Assembly (NCBI GenBank): GCA_965225715.1
Contig: CBDDBK010000004.1
Location: 558,001-622,000, forward strand
Length of the DNA: 64,000 bases
DNA from: CBDDBK01 sp965225715
GTDB lineage: Bacteria; Bacteroidota; Bacteroidia; Cytophagales; Flammeovirgaceae
Direction: 5' to 3'
Shown here: piece after piece, positions 36,398 to 45,804 of the stretch
Layout: each line of letters starts with the position of its first letter
Numbering within the stretch: position 1 is the first letter of the stretch
Position numbers and translations under genes: made by a program
The notes under the pieces: model-generated
What the model saw: the letters and a program-made list of their open reading frames with translations, nothing else
Told to the model about the DNA's origin: nothing
The model's database searches: none

Positions 36398-39043
36398 ATG
36401 AAAAAAATCACTTTTTTTATACTCATTTTTTCCTTTTTTACAGCAAAAGCGCAAGTTAATACGCAAGATTCTTTAGCTTTATTAGCTTTATACAACAGTA
36501 CTAACGGTGCTAACTGGAACACCACCTGGAATTTAAACAATCCTGTTGGCAGCTGGCATGGAGTCACTACAACAAATGGGCGAGTTGTAGAGCTTGATTT
36601 TTTTTTAAATAATCTCAATGGTTCCATTCCGTCGGAGTTGGGCAATTTAAGTGCTTTAACAACTTTAAATTTATCTATCAATCTACTTACAGGTTCCATT
36701 CCGTCGGAGTTGGGCAATTTAACTGCTTTAACAAATGTAGATTTATCTCTCAATCAACTTACAGGTTCCATTCCGTCGGAGTTGGGCAATTTAAGTGCTT
36801 TAACAAGTTTAAATTTACAGGATAATCAATTTACAGGTTCCATTCTGTCGGAGTTGGGCAATTTAACTGCTTTAACAAGTTTAAATTTAAATGACAATCA
36901 ACTTACAGGTTCCATTCCATCGGAGTTTGGCAATCTAACTGCTTTAACAAGTTTAAATTTATCTGATAATCAACTTACAGGTTCCATTCCTACTGAGTTG
37001 GGCAATCTAACTGCTTTAACAAGTTTAAATTTACAGGATAATCAACTTACAGGTTCCATTCCATCGGAGTTTGGCAATTTAACTGCTTTAACAATTTTAT
37101 TTTTAAATGACAATCAACTTACAGGTTCCATTCCATCGGAGTTTGGCAATTTAACTGCTTTAACAATTTTATTTTTAAATGACAATCAACTTACAGGTTC
37201 CATTCCTACTGAATTGGGCAATTTAGTAAATTTGCAGAACTTACTTTTAGATAACAATCAACTTAGAGATTTACCGGATTTATCACATATAACAGGCTTA
37301 AATGGAAGTAGTGATTTTCAGGTTCAAAATAATTTTTTAGATTTTGAAGATATAGAACCAAATCGGGCTAATTTAGGTCCTGCTTCTAATTATTCGCCTC
37401 AAGGACCGGTAAGAGAAGGACAAACTTATCCCGATGTTTTAGGCACGGACCTAGTGCTTTCGGTTGTAGTCAATGGGACGGGGAATGTATACCAATGGTT
37501 TTTCAATGACGTAGCTATAGGAGGGGCTAATGCTTCTAGTCTAAACCTGACCAACATACAAGAAGCCGATTTTGGTCTTTACTATTGTCAGATTAGCAAT
37601 CCCAATGTATCGGGTCTTATTCTGAGGTCTTTATCTGATATTATTGGCAATCCTTTTCTAAGCGAGATACTAACATCAGATTATTATATTCTTTTAAATC
37701 TATACAACAACACTAATGGAGCTGGATGGAATACAACTTGGGATTTAGCGTTATCTCCAACAAGCTGGGACGGGATAACACTAGAAAATCAAAGAGTAGT
37801 AGCTATTGATTTGGCTAATAATAACTTATTGGGAACATTAGCTTCTGATTTAGGTCTTTTAGATAGTTTGCAAACTTTAGACTTAGGCACTAATGAGTTG
37901 AGTGGCGTCCTTCCGGCAGAACTCGGCAACTTATCTGCTTTAACAACTTTAGACTTAGGCACTAATGAGTTGAGTGGCGTCCTTCCGGCAGAACTCGGCA
38001 ATTTATCTGCTTTAACAACTTTAGATTTAGGCACTAATGAGTTGAGTGGCGCTCTGCCTAATACATTAGCAAATTTGACTAACTTACTTAATTTAAAACT
38101 GGAAAACAATGCTTTTACCGGTCTATCTGATTTAACTGCCTTAACTCAACTTATTGTTTTTAGTGTTCAAAATAACCAGTTGGATTTTGGCGATTTACAG
38201 CCTAACATCGCAGTACTAACTGTGTACAGTCCTCAAAAACCGGTAAGAGAAGGTGAAAACTATACTTTGCCAAGTGGGTCAAATTTAATGCTTTCTGTCG
38301 ATGTAGATGGTACAGGAAATATTTATCAATGGTTTTATAATAGTAATCCTATAGCTAATGCTAGTAATTCCAGTCTTGATTTAATGGACCTTCAAACTGA
38401 AGAGTCCGGTCTTTATTATTGTGAGATTAGCAATCCCAATGTACCGAGTTTGATTTTAACTTCTTTACCAGATAATTTAAAGGTACTGCCTAATGCAGCT
38501 CCGACAGGCATAGCCCTTTCGAACAACAGTATAGAAGAAAATTTAGCTATAGGAACTTTAATAGGTCTTCTTTCCACAACAGATTCTAATCCAACTGATG
38601 AGCATACCTATACAATTTCTGATAATACCAATTTTCAAATCAGTGCGGATAGTTTATACGCTAATATTTCCTTTGATTATGAAACAATAGAAAGCTATAA
38701 TTTAACAGTAACAAGTACAGACTTAGGGGGTTTAACCTATTCGGATGATTTGATTATCAGCATTGTAGACGTTGATGATGATTTGGTGACAGCTATCGAG
38801 GATGTTTTTACTCAAACTGAAATCGTATTGTATCCGAATCCAAGCACAAATTTTTTACATATAAGGGGTTTGAAAAAGATAGGGGTCGTGGAACTTCTAT
38901 TTTATAACCTTCAAGGTCAAATAGTAAAGGAATACAGTGAGATTCAAGATGTTTATGATGTTAGCGATTTGCCTAAGGGTTTCTATATAGCGCTTATCAA
39001 AACGTTAAATTTTGAAAAAACCATTAATTTTATTATCAACTAA
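36398..39043 (+). CDS. T9SS-secreted LRR / Ig-like / cadherin-like surface protein, copy 1
   Basis: 881 residues. Signal peptide (cleavage after KAQ); an LRR N-cap (NSTNGANWNTTWNLNNPVGS followed by WHGVT); about ten plant-type 24-residue LRRs of the form LxxNxLTGSIPSELGNLTAL (about 60-300); an Ig-like domain with paired aromatic/cysteine core (YQWFF ... GLYYCQI, about 330-415); a second N-cap and shorter LRR set (ELSGVLPAELGNL, about 430-600); a second Ig-like domain (about 615-690); a cadherin-like domain (APTGIALSNNSIEENLAIGT, about 696-805); and a type A T9SS sorting tail (YPNPSTNFLHI ... FIIN, about 812-881). Likely exported by Sec, then T9SS, to the cell surface for binding proteins or carbohydrates. 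Ligand unknown. Confidence 0.88.
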   Translation: MKKITFFILIFSFFTAKAQVNTQDSLALLALYNSTNGANWNTTWNLNNPVGSWHGVTTTNGRVVELDFFLNNLNGSIPSELGNLSALTTLNLSINLLTGSIPSELGNLTALTNVDLSLNQLTGSIPSELGNLSALTSLNLQDNQFTGSILSELGNLTALTSLNLNDNQLTGSIPSEFGNLTALTSLNLSDNQLTGSIPTELGNLTALTSLNLQDNQLTGSIPSEFGNLTALTILFLNDNQLTGSIPSEFGNLTALTILFLNDNQLTGSIPTELGNLVNLQNLLLDNNQLRDLPDLSHITGLNGSSDFQVQNNFLDFEDIEPNRANLGPASNYSPQGPVREGQTYPDVLGTDLVLSVVVNGTGNVYQWFFNDVAIGGANASSLNLTNIQEADFGLYYCQISNPNVSGLILRSLSDIIGNPFLSEILTSDYYILLNLYNNTNGAGWNTTWDLALSPTSWDGITLENQRVVAIDLANNNLLGTLASDLGLLDSLQTLDLGTNELSGVLPAELGNLSALTTLDLGTNELSGVLPAELGNLSALTTLDLGTNELSGALPNTLANLTNLLNLKLENNAFTGLSDLTALTQLIVFSVQNNQLDFGDLQPNIAVLTVYSPQKPVREGENYTLPSGSNLMLSVDVDGTGNIYQWFYNSNPIANASNSSLDLMDLQTEESGLYYCEISNPNVPSLILTSLPDNLKVLPNAAPTGIALSNNSIEENLAIGTLIGLLSTTDSNPTDEHTYTISDNTNFQISADSLYANISFDYETIESYNLTVTSTDLGGLTYSDDLIISIVDVDDDLVTAIEDVFTQTEIVLYPNPSTNFLHIRGLKKIGVVELLFYNLQGQIVKEYSEIQDVYDVSDLPKGFYIALIKTLNFEKTINFIIN

Positions 39044-39152
39044 ATTTATAATATTAGATAGAGTCTCATAAAATAATTTTATTTTTATAATTACTCTTTT
39101 TATTCTTTATAGGTTTTAGCTGCCATTTTTTAAATTTTAAACTTTATTTATC

Positions 39153-41798
39153 ATGAAAAAAATCACTTTTTTTATACTCTTTTTTTCCTTCTTTACAGCA
39201 AAAGCGCAAGTTAATACGCAAGATTCTTTAGCTTTATTAGCTTTGTACAACAGTACTGACGGTGCTAACTGGACCACCACCTGGGACTTAAACAATCCTG
39301 TTGGCAGCTGGCATGGAGTAGATACAGCAAATGGGCGAGTTGTAGAGCTTGAGTTTCTTGTAAATAATTTCAATGGTTCCATTCCTCCTGAGTTGGGCAA
39401 TTTAACTGCTTTAACAAATTTAAGTTTAGTTGCCAATCCACTTACGGGTTCCATTCCTACTGAGTTGGGCAATTTAACTACTTTAACAGTTTTACGTTTA
39501 TCTGCCAATCAACTTACGGGTTCCATTCCACCTGAATTGGGCAATTTAACTGCTTTAACATTTTTAGATTTATCTAGCAATGACCTTACAGGTTCCATTC
39601 CGTCGGAGTTGGGCAATCTAACTGCTTTAACAAATTTAGATTTAGATCAGAATCAATTTACGGGTTCCATTCCGTCGGAGTTGGGCAATTTAACTGCTTT
39701 AACAAATTTAGATTTAGATGACAATCAACTTACAGGTTCCATTCCGTCGGAGTTGGGCAATCTAACTGCTTTAACAACTTTAGACTTAGATAAGAATCAA
39801 TTTACGGGTTCCATTCCGTCGGAGTTGGGCAATTTAGCTGCTTTAGCAAGATTAGATTTAAAAGACAATCAACTTACAGGTTCCATTCCGTCGGAGTTGG
39901 GCAATTTAACCAATTTGCAACAGTTATATTTATCTATAAATCAACTTACAGGTTCCATTCCTACTGAGTTGGGTAATCTAACTGCTTTAGCAACTTTAGA
40001 ATTAGATAACAATCAATTTAGAGATTTACCGGATTTATCACATATAACAGGCTTAAATGGAAGTAGTGATTTTCAGGTTCAAAATAATTTTTTAGATTTT
40101 GGAGATATAGAACCCAATCGGGCTAATTTGGTTTCTGCTTCTAATTATTCGCCTCAAGGACCGGTAAGAGAAGGACAAACTTATCCCAATGTTTTAGGCA
40201 CGGACCTAATGCTTTCGGTTGCAGTCAATGGGACAGGAAACGTATACCAATGGTTTTTAAATGACCTAGCTATAGCAGGGGCTAGTGCTTCTAGTCTAAA
40301 TCTGACCAACATACAAGAAGCCGATTTTGGTTCTTACTATTGTGAAATTACCAATCCCAATGTACCCGGTCTTACCTTGAGGTCTTTGCCCGATATTGTT
40401 GGCAATCCCTTTCCAAGCGATATACTAACATCAGATTTTTTGATTCTCTTAAATTTATACAACAGCACTAATGGAGCTGGATGGAATACAACTTGGGATT
40501 TAGCGTTATCTCCAACAAGTTGGGACGGGATAACACTAGAAAATCAAAGAGTAGTATCTATTGTTCTGGCTAATAATAACTTATTGGGAACATTAGCTTC
40601 TGATTTAGGTCTTTTAGATAGTTTGCAAACTTTAGACTTAAGCAATAATGAGTTGAGTGGCGTTCTGCCGGCAGAACTCGGCAATTTATCTGCTTTAACA
40701 ACTTTAGATTTAGATAGCAATCAATTTACGGGTTCCATTCCGTCGGAGTTGGGCAACTTAGCTGCTTTAACAACTTTAGAATTAGGCACTAATGAGTTGA
40801 GTGGCGCTCTGCCTAATACATTAGCTAACTTGACTAACTTACTTAATTTAAAACTGGAAAACAATGCTTTTACCGGTCTATCTGATTTAACTGCCTTAAC
40901 TCAACTTATTGTTTTTAGTGTTCAAAATAACCAGTTGGATTTTGGCGATTTACAGCCTAACATCGCAGTACTAACTGTGTACAGTCCTCAAAAACCGGTA
41001 AGAGAAGGCGAAAACTATACTTTGGTAAGTGGGTCAAATTTAATGCTTTCTGTCGATGTAGATGGTACAGGAAATATTTATCAATGGTTTTATAATAGTA
41101 ATCCTATAGCTAATGCTAGTAATTCCAGTCTTGATTTAATGGACCTTCAAACTGAAGAGTCCGGTCTTTATTATTGTGAGATTAGCAATCCCAATGTACC
41201 GAGTTTGATTTTAACTTCTTCAGCAGATACTTTAACGGTAGTGCCTAATGCAGCTCCGACAGGCATAGCCCTTTCGAACAACAGCATAGAAGAAAATTTA
41301 GCTATAGGAACTTTAATAGGTCTTCTTTCCACAACAGATTCTAATCCAACTGATAAGCATACCTATACAATTTCTGATAATACCAATTTTCAAATCAGTG
41401 CGGATAGTTTATACGCTAATATTTCCTTTGATTATGAAACAATAGAAAGCTATAATTTAACAGTAACAAGTACAGACTTAGGGGGTTTAACCTATTCGGA
41501 TGATTTGATTATCAGCATTGTAGACGTTGATGATGATTTGGTGACAGCTATCGAGGATGTTTTTACTCAAACTGAAATCGTATTGTATCCGAATCCAAGC
41601 ACAAATTTTTTACATATAAGGGGTTTGAAAAAGATAGGGGTCGTGGAACTTCTATTTTATAACCTTCAAGGTCAAATAGTAAAGGAATACAGTGAGATTC
41701 AAGATGTTTATGATGTTAGCGATTTGCCTAAGGGTTTCTATATAGCGCTTATCAAAACGTTAAATTTTGAAAAAACCATTAATTTTATTATCAACTAA
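39153..41798 (+). CDS. T9SS-secreted LRR / Ig-like / cadherin-like surface protein, copy 2
   Basis: 881 residues with the same domain order as copy 1. The LRR units differ in number type and order (for example DLDQNQFTGSIPSELGNL repeats), while the leader and the last 270 residues are almost identical. In the second LRR block a unit of first-block type (LDSNQFTGSIPSELGNLAAL) replaces an ELSGVLPAELGNL unit, suggesting in-phase exchange of 72-bp repeats. Separated from copy 1 by 109 bases with the shared promoter region. Confidence 0.88.
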   Translation: MKKITFFILFFSFFTAKAQVNTQDSLALLALYNSTDGANWTTTWDLNNPVGSWHGVDTANGRVVELEFLVNNFNGSIPPELGNLTALTNLSLVANPLTGSIPTELGNLTTLTVLRLSANQLTGSIPPELGNLTALTFLDLSSNDLTGSIPSELGNLTALTNLDLDQNQFTGSIPSELGNLTALTNLDLDDNQLTGSIPSELGNLTALTTLDLDKNQFTGSIPSELGNLAALARLDLKDNQLTGSIPSELGNLTNLQQLYLSINQLTGSIPTELGNLTALATLELDNNQFRDLPDLSHITGLNGSSDFQVQNNFLDFGDIEPNRANLVSASNYSPQGPVREGQTYPNVLGTDLMLSVAVNGTGNVYQWFLNDLAIAGASASSLNLTNIQEADFGSYYCEITNPNVPGLTLRSLPDIVGNPFPSDILTSDFLILLNLYNSTNGAGWNTTWDLALSPTSWDGITLENQRVVSIVLANNNLLGTLASDLGLLDSLQTLDLSNNELSGVLPAELGNLSALTTLDLDSNQFTGSIPSELGNLAALTTLELGTNELSGALPNTLANLTNLLNLKLENNAFTGLSDLTALTQLIVFSVQNNQLDFGDLQPNIAVLTVYSPQKPVREGENYTLVSGSNLMLSVDVDGTGNIYQWFYNSNPIANASNSSLDLMDLQTEESGLYYCEISNPNVPSLILTSSADTLTVVPNAAPTGIALSNNSIEENLAIGTLIGLLSTTDSNPTDKHTYTISDNTNFQISADSLYANISFDYETIESYNLTVTSTDLGGLTYSDDLIISIVDVDDDLVTAIEDVFTQTEIVLYPNPSTNFLHIRGLKKIGVVELLFYNLQGQIVKEYSEIQDVYDVSDLPKGFYIALIKTLNFEKTINFIIN

Positions 41799-41907
41799 AT
41801 TTTTAATATTAGATAGAGTCTCATAAAATAATTTTATTTTTATAATTACTCTTTTTATTCTTTATAGGTTTTAGCTGCCATTTTTTAAATTTTAAACTTT
41901 ATTTATC

Positions 41908-44900
41908 ATGAAAAAAATCACTTTTTTTATACTCTTTTTTTCCTTTTTTACAGCAAAAGCGCAAGTTAATACGCAAGATTCTTTAGCTTTATTAGCTTTG
42001 TACAACAGTACTGACGGTGCTAACTGGACCACCACCTGGAATTTAAACAATCCTGTTGGCAGCTGGCATGGAGTCACTACAACAAATGGGCGAGTTGTAG
42101 AGCTTAATTTGTTTTTTAATAATCTCAATGGTTCCATTCCTACTGAGTTGGGCAATTTAAGTGCTTTAACAAGTTTAATTTTATCTCTCAATCAACTTAC
42201 AGGTTCCATTCCGTCGGAGTTGGGCAATTTAACTGCTTTAACAAGTTTAGATTTAAATAGCAATCAACTTACAGGTTCCATTCCGTCGGAGTTGGGCAAT
42301 TTAAGTGCTTTAACAAGTTTAGATTTAGCTAGCAATCAATTTACAGGTTCCATTCCGTCGGAGTTGGGCAATTTAACCAATTTGCAACAGTTATATTTAG
42401 CTAGCAATCAACTTACAGGTTCCATTCCGTCGGAGTTGGGCAATTTAACCAATTTGCAACAGTTATATTTAGCTAGCAATCAACTTACAGGTTCCATTCC
42501 GTCGGAGTTGGGCAATTTAGTAAATTTGCAAAACTTATTTTTATCTAGCAATCAACTTAGAGATTTACCGGATTTATCACATATAACAGGCTTAAATGGA
42601 AGTAGTGATTTTCATGTTCAAAATAATTTTTTAGTTTTTGAAGATATAGAACCCAATCGGGCTAATTTAGGTCCTGCTTCTAATTATTCGCCTCAAGGTC
42701 CGGTAAGAGAAGGACAAACTTATCCCAATGTTTTTGGCACGGACTTAGTGCTTTCGGTTGCAGTCAATGGTACGGGGAACGTATACCAATGGTTTTTAAA
42801 TGACCTAGCTATAGCAGGAGAAAGTAATTCTAGTCTAAACCTGACCAACATACAAGAAGCCGATTTTGGTTCTTACTATTGTCAGATTAGCAATCCCAAT
42901 GTACCGGGTCTTACCCTGAGGTCTTCGCCTGATACTGTTGGCAATCCCTTTCCAAGCGATATACTAACATCAGATTTTTTGATTCTTTTAAATCTATACA
43001 ACAACACTAATGGAGCTGGATGGAATACAACTTGGGATTTAGCGTTATCTCCAACAAGTTGGGGTGGGATAACATTAGAAAATCAAAGAGTAGTATCTAT
43101 TATTCTGACTAATAATAACTTATTGGGAACATTAGCTTCTGATTTAGGTCTTTTAGATAGTTTGCAAACTTTAGACTTAGGCAATAATGAGTTGAGTGGC
43201 GTTCTTCCGGCAGAACTCGGCAATTTAGCTGTTTTAACAACTTTAGACTTAGGCAATAATGAGTTGAGTGGCGTCCTTCCGGCAGAACTTGGCAACTTAG
43301 CTGCTTTAACAAGATTAGAATTATCTGAGAATCAACTTACGGGTTCCATTCCATCGGAGTTGGGCAATTTAACTGCTTTAACAAGTTTAGAATTAAATAA
43401 CAATCAACTTACGGGTTCCATTCCGACTGAGTTGGGCAATCTAACTGCTTTAACAGATTTAGATTTAGATAACAATCAACTTACGGGTTTCATTCTATCG
43501 GAGTTGGGCAATCTAACTGCTTTAACAAGTTTAAATTTAAATGACAATCTATTTACAGGTTCCATTCCTACTGAATTGGGCAATTTAGTAAATTTGCAGA
43601 ACTTACTTTTAGATAACAATCAACTTACAGATTTACCGGATTTATCACATTTAACGGACTTAAGTGGAAGTATTGATTTTCAGGTTCAAAATAATTTTTT
43701 AGATTTTGGAGACATAGAACCCAATCGGGCTAATTTGGTTTCTGCTTCTAATTATTCGCCTCAAGGTCCGGTAAGAGAAGGACAAACTTATCCCAATGTT
43801 TTAGGCACTGACCTAGTGCTTTCGGTTGCAGTCAATGGGACGGGGAATGTATACCAATGGTTTTTCAATGACGTAGCTATAGGAGGGGCTAATGCTTCTA
43901 GTCTAAACCTGACCAACATACAAGAAGCCGATTTTGGTCTTTACTATTGTCAGATTAGCAATCCCAATGTACCCGGTCTTACCTTGAGGTCTTTGCCCGA
44001 TATTGTTGGCAATCCCTTTCCAAGCGATATAGTAACATCAGATTTTTTCATTCTTTTAAATCTATACAACAGCACTAATGGAGCTGGTTGGAATACAACT
44101 TGGGATTTAGCGTTATCTCCAACAAGTTGGGGCGGGATAACATTAGAAAATCAAAGAGTAGTATCTATTGATTTGGCTAATAATAACTTATTGGGAACAT
44201 TAGCTTCTGATTTAGGTCTTTTAGATAGTTTGCAAACTTTAGACTTAAGCAATAATGAGTTGAGTGGCGCTATTCCGGCAGAACTCGGCAACTTAACTGC
44301 TTTAACAACTTTAGACTTAGGCACTAATGAGTTGAGTGGCGCTATTCCGGCAGAACTCGGCAACTTAGCTGCTTTAACAACTTTAGATTTAGGCACTAAT
44401 GAGTTGAGTGGCGCTCTGCCTAATACATTAGCTAACTTGACTAACTTACTTAATTTAAAACTGGAAAACAATGCTTTTACCGGTCTATCTGATTTAACTG
44501 CCTTAACTCAACTTATTGTTTTTAGTGTTCAAAATAACCAGTTGGATTTTGGCGATTTACAGCCTAACATCGCAGTACTAACTGTGTATAGTCCTCAAAA
44601 ACCGGTAAGAGAAGGCGAAAACTATACTTTGGTAAGTGGGTCAAATTTAATGCTTTCTGTCGATGTAGATGGTACAGGAAATATTTATCAATGGTTTTAT
44701 AATAGTAATCCTATAGCTAATGCTAGTAATTCCAGTCTTGATTTAATGGACCTTCAAACTGAAGAGTCCGGTCTTTATTATTGTGAGATTAGCAATCCCA
44801 ATGTACCGAGTTTGATTTTAACTTCTTTACCAGATAATTTAAAGGTACTGCCTAATGCAGCTCCGACAGGCATAGCCCTTTCGAACAACAGTATAGAAGA

Positions 44901-45405
44901 AAATTTAGCTATAGGAACTTTAATAGGTCTTCTTTCCACAACAGATTCTAATCCAACTGATGAGCATACCTATACAATTTCTGATAATACCAATTTTCAA
45001 ATCAGTGCGGATAGTTTATACGCTAATATTTCCTTTGATTATGAAACAATAGAAAGCTATAATTTAACAGTAACAAGTACAGACTTAGGGGGTTTAACCT
45101 ATTCGGATGATTTGATTATCAGCATTGTAGACGTTGATGATGATTTGGTGACAGCTATCGAGGATGTTTTTACTCAAACTGAAATCGTATTGTATCCGAA
45201 TCCAAGCACAAATTTTTTACATATAAGGGGTTTGAAAAAGATAGGGGTCGTGGAACTTCTATTTTATAACCTTCAAGGTCAAATAGTAAAGGAATACAGT
45301 GAGATTCAAGATGTTTATGATGTTAGCGATTTGCCTAAGGGTTTCTATATAGCGCTTATCAAAACGTTAAATTTTGAAAAAACCATTAATTTTATTATCA
45401 ACTAA
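41908..45405 (+). CDS. T9SS-secreted LRR / Ig-like / cadherin-like surface protein, copy 3 (expanded)
   Basis: 1165 residues. Three N-cap+LRR+Ig modules instead of two, followed by the same cadherin-like domain and T9SS tail. The middle module starts like module two (ELSGVLPAELGNLA) and switches in mid-block to first-module type (QLTGSIPSELGNL) and its Ig domain, so it looks like the product of unequal recombination between modules. The signal peptide and leader are the same as in the other copies. Confidence 0.88.
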   Translation: MKKITFFILFFSFFTAKAQVNTQDSLALLALYNSTDGANWTTTWNLNNPVGSWHGVTTTNGRVVELNLFFNNLNGSIPTELGNLSALTSLILSLNQLTGSIPSELGNLTALTSLDLNSNQLTGSIPSELGNLSALTSLDLASNQFTGSIPSELGNLTNLQQLYLASNQLTGSIPSELGNLTNLQQLYLASNQLTGSIPSELGNLVNLQNLFLSSNQLRDLPDLSHITGLNGSSDFHVQNNFLVFEDIEPNRANLGPASNYSPQGPVREGQTYPNVFGTDLVLSVAVNGTGNVYQWFLNDLAIAGESNSSLNLTNIQEADFGSYYCQISNPNVPGLTLRSSPDTVGNPFPSDILTSDFLILLNLYNNTNGAGWNTTWDLALSPTSWGGITLENQRVVSIILTNNNLLGTLASDLGLLDSLQTLDLGNNELSGVLPAELGNLAVLTTLDLGNNELSGVLPAELGNLAALTRLELSENQLTGSIPSELGNLTALTSLELNNNQLTGSIPTELGNLTALTDLDLDNNQLTGFILSELGNLTALTSLNLNDNLFTGSIPTELGNLVNLQNLLLDNNQLTDLPDLSHLTDLSGSIDFQVQNNFLDFGDIEPNRANLVSASNYSPQGPVREGQTYPNVLGTDLVLSVAVNGTGNVYQWFFNDVAIGGANASSLNLTNIQEADFGLYYCQISNPNVPGLTLRSLPDIVGNPFPSDIVTSDFFILLNLYNSTNGAGWNTTWDLALSPTSWGGITLENQRVVSIDLANNNLLGTLASDLGLLDSLQTLDLSNNELSGAIPAELGNLTALTTLDLGTNELSGAIPAELGNLAALTTLDLGTNELSGALPNTLANLTNLLNLKLENNAFTGLSDLTALTQLIVFSVQNNQLDFGDLQPNIAVLTVYSPQKPVREGENYTLVSGSNLMLSVDVDGTGNIYQWFYNSNPIANASNSSLDLMDLQTEESGLYYCEISNPNVPSLILTSLPDNLKVLPNAAPTGIALSNNSIEENLAIGTLIGLLSTTDSNPTDEHTYTISDNTNFQISADSLYANISFDYETIESYNLTVTSTDLGGLTYSDDLIISIVDVDDDLVTAIEDVFTQTEIVLYPNPSTNFLHIRGLKKIGVVELLFYNLQGQIVKEYSEIQDVYDVSDLPKGFYIALIKTLNFEKTINFIIN

Positions 45406-45458
45406 ATTTTTAATATTAGATTAGAGTCTCATAAAATAATTTTATTTTTAAATTATTT

Positions 45459-45741
45459 TCAATTGGAAAAAGGGATAATATCGGATAAAACTTTTTTACC
45501 CTCGAAGTTAAATCGAAGCAGTTTATCGCTACAAAAGTTTTTTATATAGTTATCTATTGAAACTTTTAATAATTGAATTTCTGACTTCATTTTCCAATGC
45601 TGTCCTAATTTTTTATCATAAACAACGATGAACAATTTATTTTTAAGGTGCATTCTATTTTCTTGACTTTGATACAACCAACGGATTAAATTTTCTTTAC
45701 AAGCTATTGCTTGTGTAATATTTACGAACCCACAATATTTT
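45459..45741 (-). pseudogene. Short orphan coding fragment, possibly a gene remnant
   Basis: The open frame on the minus strand (first stop upstream at about 45742) has no ATG near its start; only a TTG at 45677. The product is well-composed, with segments such as NITQAIACKENLIRWLYQSQ, NKLFIVVYDKKLGQHWKMKS and LLRFNFEGKKVLSDIIPFSN, unlike a random frame. I do not recognise the family. It is probably the 3' end of a truncated gene. Confidence 0.45.
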
Positions 45742-45804
45742 TAAAAACCTTATGGGTTTAATTAAAAATCAGGTAGTTTTTAAATAATGAATTTATATTT
45801 TTTT

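Larger units (their letters stand above)
36333..45452 (+). repeat. Tandem array of three duplicated LRR-protein genes
   Basis: The three genes share nearly identical leaders (about 65 bases from AATTACTCTTTTTATTC to the ATG), signal peptides, last 270 codons and 3' flanks (ATTAGATAGAGTCTCATAAA and onward). The first two units repeat with an exact 2755-bp start-to-start period. The third is longer by an internal module. Base composition is visibly richer in G+C than the surrounding DNA. Confidence 0.92.

Noticed and set aside
37789..44471. Several minus-strand frames within the LRR genes
   Set aside because: Antisense shadows of the 72-bp repeats; repetitive, without signal or leader.
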